7,750 nt of DNA, from assembly GCA_016938515.1 (NCBI GenBank), contig JAFGUM010000279.1, positions 1-7,750 on the forward strand, written 5' to 3'. The notes below the pieces were generated by a model. That model searched no databases, was not told where the DNA came from, and saw nothing but the letters and a program-made list of their open reading frames with translations. Positions 1-7,339 of this stretch are shown here, piece after piece; positions within the stretch are counted from its first letter, which is position 1; every line of letters begins with the position of its first letter. Both the position numbers and the translations under genes were made by a program. The DNA comes from Spirochaetales bacterium. GTDB lineage: Bacteria; Spirochaetota; Spirochaetia; Treponematales; UBA12059.

Positions 1-1052
1 ACGTGCGTCGTATCGACGATGCCGTACTTGGTATTGACCTTTGAGCCTTCTATTATCGGCAGTATATCGCGCTGAACGCCTTCCCTGGAGACGTCGGCTC
101 CACCGGACTTGCCCTCCCTCGTGGCAATCTTGTCTATTTCGTCCACAAAGACGATGCCCGATTGTTCTACGCGTTCCCTGGCTTCTGCCGAAGCACGATC
201 CTTGTCAACCAGACGGTCTGATTCCTCCTCGAGTATCAGACGCCTGGCTTCTTTTATCGCCACCAGCTTCTTCTTTTTCTTGCCGCCAAAGATGCTGGCT
301 ATGCCGGAGAATGCCGACTCGAGCTCTTCCATCTGCTGCCCTGAAAAAATCTCGATAGACGGCGTTGCCTGGGCGGACACCTGCACCTCGACTTCCTTGT
401 CCTCAAGAAGGCCATCGCGCAGCATCGTGCGGAATTTTTCTCGCGTGGCGTTGGGCTTGCCAGCGCGCTGGCTATTCTCGGCGTCAGCCTCGGCTGCATC
501 TGCAGAACTGGTGTCAGTACCTGGTTTTCCGGCTATGCCGGTATTCCCGGCTAGGAACCAGTTTGGCGCTGAAGCGCCTGTCTGCGCGGTAGCTGCTGGC
601 GCCTCTTTTTGATCCTTGGTTCCAAGCCCGGGCAGCAGCAGGTCGAGCAGGCGTTCTTCGGTTCTGCGCTCGGCGTCACCCTGGACCCGCGATGTCATTT
701 CTTCCATCACCATACGGTATCCCGCGGCCATCAGGTCACGCACCATGGACTCTACGTCGCGTCCAACGTAGCCCACCTCGGTATACTTGGTCGCTTCCAC
801 CTTTACAAATGGGGCTCCGCACAGTTTGGCAAGCCTCCTGGCTATCTCAGTCTTGCCAACACCGGTGGGTCCTATCATCAGGATGTTCTTGGGAGCTATT
901 TCTTCGCGCGCGGATTCTGGGAGCAGCTTCCTGCGCAGCCTGTTGCGCAAGGCTATGGCGACGGCGCGCTTGGCCTTGTTCTGGCCGATGATGTAGCGGT
1001 CCAGCTCCTCTACAACGCGCTTGGGCGTAAAAACAAGGAAGTCTTCTGTCAC
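1..1052 (-). CDS. hslU: HslU, ATPase subunit of the HslVU protease (5' part; 3' end lies outside the window)
   Basis: HslU is the AAA+ unfoldase ring that feeds proteins into the HslV peptidase in the cytoplasm. The first 350 codons are visible and open to the left edge. The translation shows the N-terminal [19 protein letters not shown] block (about 20-38), Walker A GPTGVGKT (61-68), the pore motif GYVGRD (94-99), the intermediate I-domain (about 110-265), Walker [11 protein letters not shown] (300-309) and [10 protein letters not shown] (320-329). The start is GTG at 1050-1052, overlapping the hslV stop as GTGA; GGAGG at 1060-1064 lies 7 bases upstream and supports it. The sensor-2 region and the C-terminal tail that docks in HslV are missing because of the window edge. 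Odd feature: the linker inside the I-domain (residues about 144-203) is roughly 40 residues longer than the E. coli one as I remember it, and is rich in Ala, Gly, Ser and Thr. The I-domain separates this protein clearly from ClpX. Confidence 0.97.
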   Translation of the reverse strand, partial: MTEDFLVFTPKRVVEELDRYIIGQNKAKRAVAIALRNRLRRKLLPESAREEIAPKNILMIGPTGVGKTEIARRLAKLCGAPFVKVEATKYTEVGYVGRDVESMVRDLMAAGYRMVMEEMTSRVQGDAERRTEERLLDLLLPGLGTKDQKEAPAATAQTGASAPNWFLAGNTGIAGKPGTDTSSADAAEADAENSQRAGKPNATREKFRTMLRDGLLEDKEVEVQVSAQATPSIEIFSGQQMEELESAFSGIASIFGGKKKKKLVAIKEARRLILEEESDRLVDKDRASAEARERVEQSGIVFVDEIDKIATREGKSGGADVSREGVQRDILPIIEGSKVNTKYGIVDTTH

Positions 1053-1591
1053 GATAGCTCCTCCACGAGGATATGATCGTTCGTATAGATGCAGATTCCA
1101 CCGGCGATTACCAGGCTGCGCTTGGCGATCTCCGCGGCCGACAGGTTGCTCGTCTCCAGGTAAGCGAGCGCCGCTGCGTACGCGTAGTTGCCGCCAGAGC
1201 CAATGGCTATGGCGTCTTCCGCGGGTTCGATGACGTCGCCTGTCCCGGACAGCAGCAGCGTTTTTTCCTTGTTTGCGACGAGGAGCAGGGCTTCGAGCCG
1301 CCTCAGCATCTTGTCTGTTCGCCAGTCCTTGGCCAGCTCGACCGCCGCTCTCGTGATGTCACCCTGGTACTCTTTTATCTTGACTTCGAAGTGCTCGAGC
1401 AGGGTAAAAGCATCAGCGGTGGCCCCGGCGAATCCGGTAAGTACCTTGCCGTCGTATATCGTGCGAACCTTGCGTGCGTTGTATTTCATAACGGTATCGC
1501 CCATCGTTACCTGGCCGTCTCCAGCCATGGCAACCTCGCCGCCGCGGCGTACCGCGATAACCGTCGTGCTCCGTATTACAGGCTTCTTCAT
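1049..1591 (-). CDS. hslV: HslV, threonine peptidase subunit of the HslVU protease
   Basis: HslV forms the double-hexamer peptidase that degrades proteins unfolded by HslU. The 180-residue product matches the family over its length: [14 protein letters not shown] (23-36), [57 protein letters not shown] and a C-terminal CIYTND...EEL. The predicted catalytic nucleophile is Thr9, from alignment of [10 protein letters not shown] with the mature N-terminus TTIVSVRRNG of E. coli HslV. The start codon therefore leaves an eight-residue propeptide, MKKPVIRS, to be removed autocatalytically. The ATG at 1589-1591 overlaps the xerC stop as ATGA and has AAGGA at 1600-1604, eight bases upstream. hslU follows with a GTGA overlap, as expected for partners made in fixed ratio. 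Confidence 0.98.
   Translation of the reverse strand: MKKPVIRSTTVIAVRRGGEVAMAGDGQVTMGDTVMKYNARKVRTIYDGKVLTGFAGATADAFTLLEHFEVKIKEYQGDITRAAVELAKDWRTDKMLRRLEALLLVANKEKTLLLSGTGDVIEPAEDAIAIGSGGNYAYAAALAYLETSNLSAAEIAKRSLVIAGGICIYTNDHILVEELS
1060..1064 (-). promoter_or_regulatory. Ribosome binding site supporting the GTG start of hslU
   Basis: The minus strand reads GGAGG here, seven bases before the GTG at 1050-1052. It lies within the codons for the final Glu-Glu-Leu of HslV. A strong site at good spacing makes the non-ATG start convincing and fits coupled synthesis of HslV and HslU. Confidence 0.7.
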
Positions 1592-2517
1592 CTGGTGTTT
1601 CCTTCGTGCTTCGTTACCGGACGCACCGCGGCTCCGGCGTGAGGATGAGCCCCGTCGTACACGGCGCGTAGCCGGGCAATATCGACGTGCGTGTATATCT
1701 GCGTGGTGGATATGTTCTGATGGCCGAGCAGTGCCTGCACGACGCGGACATCGGCACCGTTACTGAGGAGGTGCGTGGCAAAGCTGTGCCTGAATCCGTG
1801 GGGCGACGGGCGCTTGTGCATACCCGTGGCCAGCGCTCTGCGTTCTACCAGATAGGCTATGCCGCGGCTCGTGAGCTGGCCGGATTTCGCGTTTATGAAC
1901 AGCGCATCTGTGTTCGCCGTCGCCTTGAGCCTGGCCGCCCTGTACGGCAGCCACGCTCGAATGGCTTCTACCGCGGGAGGCGACAGGAATACCGTTCGTT
2001 GCCTGGCTCCCTTGCCGGTTACGCGGGCGCGACCGGCGTCCAGGTCGACATCCGCCAGAGACAAGCCAGACAGCTCCGACACGCGGCAGCCAGTGCTGTA
2101 CAGCGTCTCGAAAATAGCCCGGTCGCGCGCGCCCGCAAAGCCGTCATCGGGCGCGCCTTCTATAAAGCCGTTCATTTCGTCTTCAAACATAAAGCCTGGC
2201 AGCGTCCGCGCCATAGGCAGCGACTCTACATCCTTGGCCGGGTTTGCGGAGGCGTGGCCAAACCGTACGAGGTAGCGGTGAAAACCCTTTACCGCCGACA
2301 GTGCCCGGTTTACCGAGCTCGTCGCGTAGCCAGACCGTACGAGCGTGGCAACGAAGTCCTGTACGCTGGACCGGGTTGCGCCATCCACGCTCGTACCCGA
2401 GGCTTCGCACGAAGCTTCGTACAGGCGCAGATCATCCCGGTACGCCTCTACGGTTCGTGGCGACAGCGACCGTATGGCGGCCAAGTAGGCGAGATAGGCT
2501 TCAATCGTCGTTGCCAT
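1588..2517 (-). CDS. xerC: XerC-type tyrosine recombinase
   Basis: This is a site-specific recombinase that, with XerD, should resolve chromosome dimers at dif. With the start at 2517 it is 309 residues long. The N-terminal SAM-like DNA-binding domain covers about 1-100, with [13 protein letters not shown] and [17 protein letters not shown]. The catalytic domain carries all six active-site residues: Arg145 ([12 protein letters not shown]), Lys169 (GKGARQR), His240 and Arg243 ([12 protein letters not shown]), His266 ([11 protein letters not shown]) and nucleophile Tyr275 (IYTHVD). The ending [10 protein letters not shown] resembles XerC (E. coli VYDAAHPRA) rather than XerD. A second in-frame ATG at 2524-2526 gives 312 residues, but AGG then abuts the start; AGGA at 2526-2529 is eight bases from the ATG at 2515-2517, which I prefer. 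Either start overlaps the end of topA, and the stop overlaps hslV as ATGA. About 34 residues follow Tyr275, longer than in E. coli. Confidence 0.95.
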   Translation of the reverse strand: MATTIEAYLAYLAAIRSLSPRTVEAYRDDLRLYEASCEASGTSVDGATRSSVQDFVATLVRSGYATSSVNRALSAVKGFHRYLVRFGHASANPAKDVESLPMARTLPGFMFEDEMNGFIEGAPDDGFAGARDRAIFETLYSTGCRVSELSGLSLADVDLDAGRARVTGKGARQRTVFLSPPAVEAIRAWLPYRAARLKATANTDALFINAKSGQLTSRGIAYLVERRALATGMHKRPSPHGFRHSFATHLLSNGADVRVVQALLGHQNISTTQIYTHVDIARLRAVYDGAHPHAGAAVRPVTKHEGNTR

Positions 2518-4666
2518 GTTCGCCATCCTGACTGTGCAGGTAGTCGCAGGCGGGGTTTATGCACGCCTTGTACGAGCCGCGCTTCTTGTCGAAGCGTTCC
2601 ACGAGGAACCACCCGCACTTGGGGCAGTAGCTGTTGGTTGGTTTGAAGTACGTTATAAAATCACAAGCCGGATAGTTGGAGCAGCCGTAGAACTCGCGCC
2701 CCCTCCCCTTGGCTTTGCGCCGTGCCACTATTTCGCCGTCACAGCCTGGCCGCGGACAACGCGCCAGCGGGATGGACTTGGTATTCTTGCACTCGGGAAA
2801 GCCAGTACACGCGAGGAAGAAGCCAAAGCGCCCCAGCTTTTTGACCATCGGCCGCCCGCACTTCTCGCACACCTGATCCGTCGGTTCGTCCAGACTACCC
2901 TTAAACGACTGGAGCGTCTCCATGATGTCGTCAACGCGCTTCTTGAACGGCGCGTAGAACTGGCCCAGCGCGCCAACCCAGTCTCGCCTTGATTCCTCAA
3001 CCTCATCGAGCATCTGTTCCATCCCGGCGGTAAAACCGGTGTCGACGACGTCCGGGAATGAATCTACGAGGATCTCGTGAATTTTACGGCCTAGAGTGGT
3101 GGGGACGAGCTGCCTGTTCTCCCTCGTTATGTAGTAGCGCTCCAGGAGCACGGAGATAATGGGTGCGTAGGTCGACGGGCGGCCTATGCCCTTTTCCTCC
3201 AGCACCTTGATGATGGAGGCATCCGTAAACCGAGCAGGTCCCTGGGTAAAATGCTGCTCTGGTCGGTACCCCTCCAGCTTGAGCTCTTCACCCATCCGCA
3301 TCTCCGGCAGCGTCGATTCCTTGTCTTCCTTGGTTGCCAGCAGCTTGATTACCTTGTAAAAGCCCTTCTCGACGAGCCGTGACGCGCTGACGCGGAACAG
3401 AGCGGTACCCGCTGCCACGTCCATCGCGGTGGATCGCTGCTTTGCCGGCGTCATCTGGCTGGCCACAAATCGTTCCCAGATAATGCCGTACAGCTTCTGC
3501 TGGTCTTTGTTCAGGTACTCTTTCATGGATTCCGGCGTATACGCGACCATCGTTGGCCTGATGGCTTCGTGGGCGTCCTGGGCCTTCTTGTCAGTTGCGT
3601 ACGCGTTTGCTTCCGGGGGCAACTCTGCGGGGAAGTGTTCGCCTATATAGCCGCGCACATCCTTGAGAGCAACGTCCGACACACGCACCGAGTCGGTACG
3701 CATGTACGTGATGAGACCTATGCGCGTCGCGCCCACGTTTACGCCTTCGTATAGCTGCTGCGCTATCTGCATCGTCTTCTTGCTGGTAAAACCGAGCCTG
3801 TTGGCCGCTGTCTGCTGCAGTTTTGACGTCGTAAACGGTGGCTTGGGTCGTATTGAGCGTTCGCTGTCCCGTATGTCCTCCACCGTGCACGGCGCGCCGG
3901 CGATGGCGTTTACGACTGTCTGTACATCCGCTTCAGACTTGAGATCGACCTTCTGCCCGTTAAACGAGACGAGCTCACCGGTAAACGAGTAGCGGCCTTT
4001 TTTAAAGTCAGCTTCAAGCGTCCAGTATTCCTCGGGGATAAACGACTCAACCTCGGCTTCCCGCTCGCATATAATCCGCAGCGCCACCGATTGCACCCTG
4101 CCGGCGGATAGCCCGTTCTTCACCTTTTTCCACAAGAGCGGTGAAAGGTTGTAGCCCACCAGCCTGTCCAGCACGCGTCTCGCCTTCTGCGCGTTTACCT
4201 TATCCTCATCAAGCGCCATGGGCTCTTTTACGGCGTCGCGAATCGCCTGGGGAGTAATTTCATTGAACACGATGCGCTTGATATCCAGGCCTTCGTTCTT
4301 CTGAGCAAGGGCTCCCCGGATATGGTAGGCTATGGCCTCTCCCTCCCTGTCATTATCAGAGGCGAGCAGCACAGCCTTTGACTTCTTCGCGGCCTTCTGC
4401 AGCTCCTTGAGCAGCGGCGCCTTACCCCTGATGGTCAGGTACTCGGGTGTAAATTCGTGGTCGACGTCTACGCCCAGTCGTGACTTGGGTAGATCGATCA
4501 GGTGTCCCATCGACGCAAGGACTATGTACGACCCTCCCAGGTACTTCTCTATCGTTTTGGCCTTGGCTGGTGACTCTACTATCACCAAGGTTGGCTTGGT
4601 CGGTGTTCTTCTGGTTTTGGTTCCCGCTTTCGCGGTGCTTCTGGCACTTACGCTCGCCATCGTCAT
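2501..4666 (-). CDS. topA: DNA topoisomerase I (type IA)
   Basis: This enzyme relaxes negative supercoils by cutting one strand through a 5'-phosphotyrosine. The 721-residue product has the full bacterial layout. The TOPRIM domain includes LVIVESPAKAKTIEKYLG (27-44; Glu31) and the acidic triad Asp104, Asp106, Glu108 in LASDNDREGEAIAYH (101-115). The middle has LVGYNLSPLLWKKV and GLSAGRVQSVALRII (185-199), then the active-site Tyr321 in GLITYMRTDS and HEAIRPT (366-372). EKGIGRPSTYAPII (491-504) precedes three C-terminal four-cysteine zinc fingers: Cys600/603/620/626, Cys637/642/662/668 and Cys681/684/702/707. The first 25 residues are a basic Ser/Thr/Lys/Arg extension ahead of TOPRIM. The start at 4664-4666 overlaps the dprA stop as ATGA. 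A second ATG two codons on (4658-4660) sits at a more usual distance from the Shine-Dalgarno sequence and could be used instead. The dprA-topA-xerC order is shared with Firmicutes. Confidence 0.98.
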   Translation of the reverse strand: MTMASVSARSTAKAGTKTRRTPTKPTLVIVESPAKAKTIEKYLGGSYIVLASMGHLIDLPKSRLGVDVDHEFTPEYLTIRGKAPLLKELQKAAKKSKAVLLASDNDREGEAIAYHIRGALAQKNEGLDIKRIVFNEITPQAIRDAVKEPMALDEDKVNAQKARRVLDRLVGYNLSPLLWKKVKNGLSAGRVQSVALRIICEREAEVESFIPEEYWTLEADFKKGRYSFTGELVSFNGQKVDLKSEADVQTVVNAIAGAPCTVEDIRDSERSIRPKPPFTTSKLQQTAANRLGFTSKKTMQIAQQLYEGVNVGATRIGLITYMRTDSVRVSDVALKDVRGYIGEHFPAELPPEANAYATDKKAQDAHEAIRPTMVAYTPESMKEYLNKDQQKLYGIIWERFVASQMTPAKQRSTAMDVAAGTALFRVSASRLVEKGFYKVIKLLATKEDKESTLPEMRMGEELKLEGYRPEQHFTQGPARFTDASIIKVLEEKGIGRPSTYAPIISVLLERYYITRENRQLVPTTLGRKIHEILVDSFPDVVDTGFTAGMEQMLDEVEESRRDWVGALGQFYAPFKKRVDDIMETLQSFKGSLDEPTDQVCEKCGRPMVKKLGRFGFFLACTGFPECKNTKSIPLARCPRPGCDGEIVARRKAKGRGREFYGCSNYPACDFITYFKPTNSYCPKCGWFLVERFDKKRGSYKACINPACDYLHSQDGEHGNDD
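2526..2529 (-). promoter_or_regulatory. Ribosome binding site deciding the xerC start
   Basis: The minus strand reads AGGA here, eight bases before the ATG at 2515-2517. The upstream in-frame ATG at 2524-2526 overlaps the last base of this motif and has no purine-rich element of its own at a normal distance. The site lies inside the last codons of topA, so translation of topA probably delivers ribosomes to it. Confidence 0.6.
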
Positions 4667-5664
4667 GCTCTCCTGCCTGGTTGTTCAACGTGCGATCGGG
4701 GCGAACGGCGCGAGGCCAATGCTCTTCCCGGACGCCGCATACGCCGGCGCCGTATTCCCACCCGCGAAAGCCCGCCCGTGCGCCACGGGCCTTCGCGCCA
4801 GTCATCGATGATATCGCCAAAGCACGACAGAGTTACAGCCCCGTCGGCGGCGAGCGCGTCTGAACCGGCGGATCGGTGTCCACCCATGCACGACGCTACG
4901 ACGTACACGTCCCGGCCTTCCTCCAACGCGAAGGCCGCGCTGATGAGCGCGCCAGAACCTCCCGGCGCTTCAACCACGACGGTGGACCTGCAGAGGCCTG
5001 CCAGCACGCGGTTTCTCTCGGGGAAAGTCCAGCGCGATGGAGGCGTTCCCGGTGGGTACTCGGAGCAGATGCCACCGCCGGCAGCCACCATAGAAGCCGC
5101 TAAATCCTTGTTTGACGCTGGATACACGGCGTCTATGCCCCTGCCCAGAACGGCAAACGTCAACCCGCCGCCGGCGAGCGCTCCGCGATGCGCCGCGGCG
5201 TCAACCCCGCGCGCAAGCCCGGAAACAACAGCCACACCGGCATCGCCGGCTTCCATTCCCAGGGCAACGGCGGCTTCAAGACCACGCCCCGTGGGGTACC
5301 TCGTACCGACTATGGCAACTGCCGGTTTGCGAGGATCGGGAAGGCGCCCGCGAACGTACAGCAGGAACGGCGGCCGCGCGGTCTCACGCAGTATCGCCGG
5401 GTACCCCGCGTCGTAGAACGAGTACGCCGAGCCGCCCGTACGCGACAGGAAGGTCGCGTCACGCTCCGCTGCCTGCGCCCACGCTACGGGCGACCAGTCA
5501 GCGCCGGGCAGCCGCCGCCGCACTATGGCTTCAACGTCGCCCAGGCGCAGCGAGCGGAGGGGAGAAGAACCCAGCGAGCCGGCCAGGCGGATACGCTCCC
5601 TCGCGGACAGGAACGGCATGCGGGCTATGGTCATATGTTCCAGACAAGCCATGGGCTCAACCAT
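4663..5664 (-). CDS. dprA: DprA/Smf DNA-processing protein
   Basis: DprA binds incoming single-stranded DNA in the cytoplasm and loads RecA during transformation; in bacteria not known to be competent its role is less clear. The 333-residue product has an N-terminal helical region (about 1-110), then the Rossmann-like core: AVAIVGTRYPTGRG (115-128), VVSGLARGVDAAAHRGAL (146-163), TFAVLGRGIDAVYPASN (169-185), SEYPPGTPPSRWTFPERNRV (201-220) and VVVEAPGGSGALISAAFALE (229-248). The segment after ALEEGRDVYVV departs from the usual VPG and NxLI signatures (ASCMGGHRSAGSDAL instead). The last 44 residues (290-333) hold 15 arginines, with no winged-helix domain that I recognise. The start at 5662-5664 has GGA at 5673-5675, eight bases upstream, and overlaps the lipoprotein gene by eight bases. 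In-frame ATGs at 5650-5652, 5632-5634 and 5617-5619 are alternatives. The stop overlaps topA as ATGA. Confidence 0.94.
   Translation of the reverse strand: MVEPMACLEHMTIARMPFLSARERIRLAGSLGSSPLRSLRLGDVEAIVRRRLPGADWSPVAWAQAAERDATFLSRTGGSAYSFYDAGYPAILRETARPPFLLYVRGRLPDPRKPAVAIVGTRYPTGRGLEAAVALGMEAGDAGVAVVSGLARGVDAAAHRGALAGGGLTFAVLGRGIDAVYPASNKDLAASMVAAGGGICSEYPPGTPPSRWTFPERNRVLAGLCRSTVVVEAPGGSGALISAAFALEEGRDVYVVASCMGGHRSAGSDALAADGAVTLSCFGDIIDDWREGPWRTGGLSRVGIRRRRMRRPGRALASRRSPRSHVEQPGRRA
4670..4674 (-). promoter_or_regulatory. Ribosome binding site of topA
   Basis: The minus strand reads AGGAG here. It is only three bases from the ATG at 4664-4666 but nine bases from the in-frame ATG at 4658-4660, so the spacing leaves the exact topA start open. 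It lies inside the last codons of dprA. Confidence 0.55.
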
Positions 5665-6385
5665 ATAGCTCGTCCAGTATGCGTTTTTTGTTGTCTACAG
5701 CCTGTTTCTTTTTTTCGTCTATGGTCGTGGTATTGATAACCCTATCGTAGGCATCAGCGGCATCCTGCAGCCTGCCTGCTCCGTACAGCGCCCTCGCGTA
5801 GACGAACAGCGCGTCTACGTTTCGTGGTTCTTTTTCAAGAAAGCGTTCTATGGGAGGTATGGCGGCTTCATGATCCTCTAGTTCGAACGTGTACAGAACG
5901 GCAAGACCGTACAGGGATTTGGAGTGGCCCGGCTCTACCTTCAAGGCCTGGAGGTACGCACCTTCCGCCGCGGACAGCCAAGCCTGGCTGGTAATGGCGG
6001 TGCCGCTGACGTCTGAAGTAGCCATCCTGGACAGGTACGCGGCGGACAAGCCCACGATATAATACAAGCCTGCGGATTGTGGATAGTGGCGCAGCGCTTT
6101 CATTCCGGCGTCGTACGCGTCACCGAACAAACCCTGCTCCATGTACCTGACGGCAAGCAGCCTCCAGTACATGGCCACCTTCTCCATGGCCGCCACCGTT
6201 TGCTCCACGTCTTTACCGTAGCGGGCTATGCCATCCTTGAGCTCTTCCACCGTGGACGGCGGCGCGTTTTTGGCCGCACGCTCTTCCAGGTCGAACATCC
6301 TGCTTAAAAGACTGTCGTCGTTACCACACGATGACAGCGCTCCCAGCATACCAAGTACCACCAACACGGTTACTATTCGTTTCAT
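5657..6385 (-). CDS. TPR-repeat lipoprotein of unknown function
   Basis: The 242-residue product begins with a lipoprotein signal peptide: MKR, a hydrophobic stretch [13 protein letters not shown] (4-16), and the lipobox LSSC with lipidated Cys20. LSSC is looser than the E. coli consensus, as is common in spirochaetes. The mature protein is mostly helical with tetratricopeptide-like repeats at about 73-102 ([20 protein letters not shown]), 136-168 ([20 protein letters not shown]), a partial one at 172-189 and 190-219 ([20 protein letters not shown]). It probably acts as a membrane-anchored protein-interaction scaffold in the periplasm. The partner is unknown. GGAGG at 6394-6398, eight bases before the ATG, is among the best ribosome sites in the window. 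The start overlaps the xerD stop as ATGA and the end overlaps dprA by eight bases. From memory, Borrelia has a TPR gene in the equivalent place between ftsZ and smf, which suggests a conserved spirochaetal gene. Confidence 0.88.
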   Translation of the reverse strand: MKRIVTVLVVLGMLGALSSCGNDDSLLSRMFDLEERAAKNAPPSTVEELKDGIARYGKDVEQTVAAMEKVAMYWRLLAVRYMEQGLFGDAYDAGMKALRHYPQSAGLYYIVGLSAAYLSRMATSDVSGTAITSQAWLSAAEGAYLQALKVEPGHSKSLYGLAVLYTFELEDHEAAIPPIERFLEKEPRNVDALFVYARALYGAGRLQDAADAYDRVINTTTIDEKKKQAVDNKKRILDELYG

Positions 6386-7335
6386 GCGCCTGTCCTCCCG
6401 TCACCGGAGACGCCCGAGCGCGCAACGGCGCCTGTCCGTACAGGGCGCGCGCCTCTGCGCGGAAAATACGCTTCGTGGGCCACCGCCAGGTCTTCGGCAT
6501 CAACGTGCGTATAGATCTGCGTGGTAGCGATGTCGGCGTGACCGAGCAGCTCCTGTACCGTTCTCAGGTCTGCGCCTCCCGCCAGCAGGTGGGTCGCGAA
6601 CGAATGCCTGAGCGAATGAACCTTGCCGTCAACGCCGCTGGCTATCCTCAGCTCCGAGAATCGCTTCCACACGCCTTTTCTGGAAATACCCCGGCCCGCG
6701 CGGTTCAAAAACACCCTGTCGCTACGACGCCCTTTTTCAAGGGCCGGGCGCCCTTCCGCCATGTAGCGCTCGAGCCAGGCTTTCGCCTCTTGCCCAAACG
6801 GCAGTATGCGCTCTTTGCGGCGCTTGCCTACCACCCTGATGAATCGTTCTTCTAGATACAGGGAATCCATTCCCAGTGACGCTGCCTCGGAAATGCGAAG
6901 GCCACACGAATAGATCAACTCGAAAAGGGCACGATCCCGCAGACCGCCTGGCGTAGACAGATCGATGGCACCGAGCATCAGGTTGATGTCATCCTGCCTG
7001 ATCACATCCGGCAAGCTGCGTTCCTGCCTCGGGCTTTCGAGCAGCTCTGTCGGATCATCTTCACGCAGGCCCTCAAGCCTCAGGTACTTGAACAGACCCC
7101 GGACGCTGGACATGATTCTCGCCATCGTCCTCGCAGAAAGACCCGACGCCCGCCTGAACGCGAGGAACTCGAGAATATCGCCGACCGTTGCTACCTCAAC
7201 GCTTGAACCATGCGCGGCCAACCACGAGGAGAGGCTTCTGGCTTCGCGCACGTACGCTTCGAGCGTCAAAGGAGAGCGTCGGCGGGCTGCCACCAGCCAC
7301 GAGCCGTAGCGTTCTATGGGGTCCCGGGTACTCAT
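6382..7335 (-). CDS. xerD: XerD-type tyrosine recombinase
   Basis: This is the second Xer recombinase of the block, expected to pair with XerC at dif, normally under FtsK control. It is 317 residues from the ATG at 7333-7335. The N-terminal domain spans about 1-105 ([34 protein letters not shown]). Active-site residues are Arg147 ([13 protein letters not shown]), Lys171 ([14 protein letters not shown]), His240 and Arg243 ([12 protein letters not shown]), His266 ([11 protein letters not shown]) and Tyr275 (IYTHVD). The ending HEAYFPR resembles the HxxHHPRA end of XerD. The start follows the ftsZ stop by four bases. Its Shine-Dalgarno sequence is weak (GGGG nine bases or GGAG 14 bases upstream), so re-initiation after ftsZ is likely. 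The frame stays open upstream to 7467, but that stretch overlaps ftsZ and carries no family similarity. About 42 residues follow Tyr275, including an Arg/Gly-rich tail, against roughly 19 in E. coli XerD. The XerD rather than XerC label rests on motif resemblance only. Confidence 0.92.
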   Translation of the reverse strand: MSTRDPIERYGSWLVAARRRSPLTLEAYVREARSLSSWLAAHGSSVEVATVGDILEFLAFRRASGLSARTMARIMSSVRGLFKYLRLEGLREDDPTELLESPRQERSLPDVIRQDDINLMLGAIDLSTPGGLRDRALFELIYSCGLRISEAASLGMDSLYLEERFIRVVGKRRKERILPFGQEAKAWLERYMAEGRPALEKGRRSDRVFLNRAGRGISRKGVWKRFSELRIASGVDGKVHSLRHSFATHLLAGGADLRTVQELLGHADIATTQIYTHVDAEDLAVAHEAYFPRRGARPVRTGAVARSGVSGDGRTGA

Positions 7336-7339
7336 GAGT

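Noticed and set aside
609..1076. A 155-codon plus-strand open frame opposite hslU.
   Set aside because: The minus-strand frame encodes unmistakable HslU motifs; the antisense product has no recognisable features.
1683..1707. A 25-base near repeat of 6501-6525 (22 of 25 identical), considered as a possible recombination site or repeat.
   Set aside because: Both copies encode the conserved TTQIYTHVD motif around the catalytic tyrosine of the two Xer proteins, so protein conservation explains it.
1687..2646. A 319-codon open frame on the plus strand, opposite xerC and the end of topA.
   Set aside because: Its translation shows no family motif and is Arg-rich, as expected for the complement of GC-rich codons. 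xerC on the other strand has all catalytic residues.
4778..5750. Long plus-strand open frames opposite dprA and the end of the lipoprotein gene.
   Set aside because: They are antisense shadows of dprA with low-complexity Pro/Arg/Ser translations and no supporting domain.
1588..7335. The two tyrosine recombinases as integrases of a mobile element or integron.
   Set aside because: Both look like housekeeping XerC/XerD in length and endings, and they are tightly overlapped with core genes. I see no att-like repeats, cargo genes or tRNA target.
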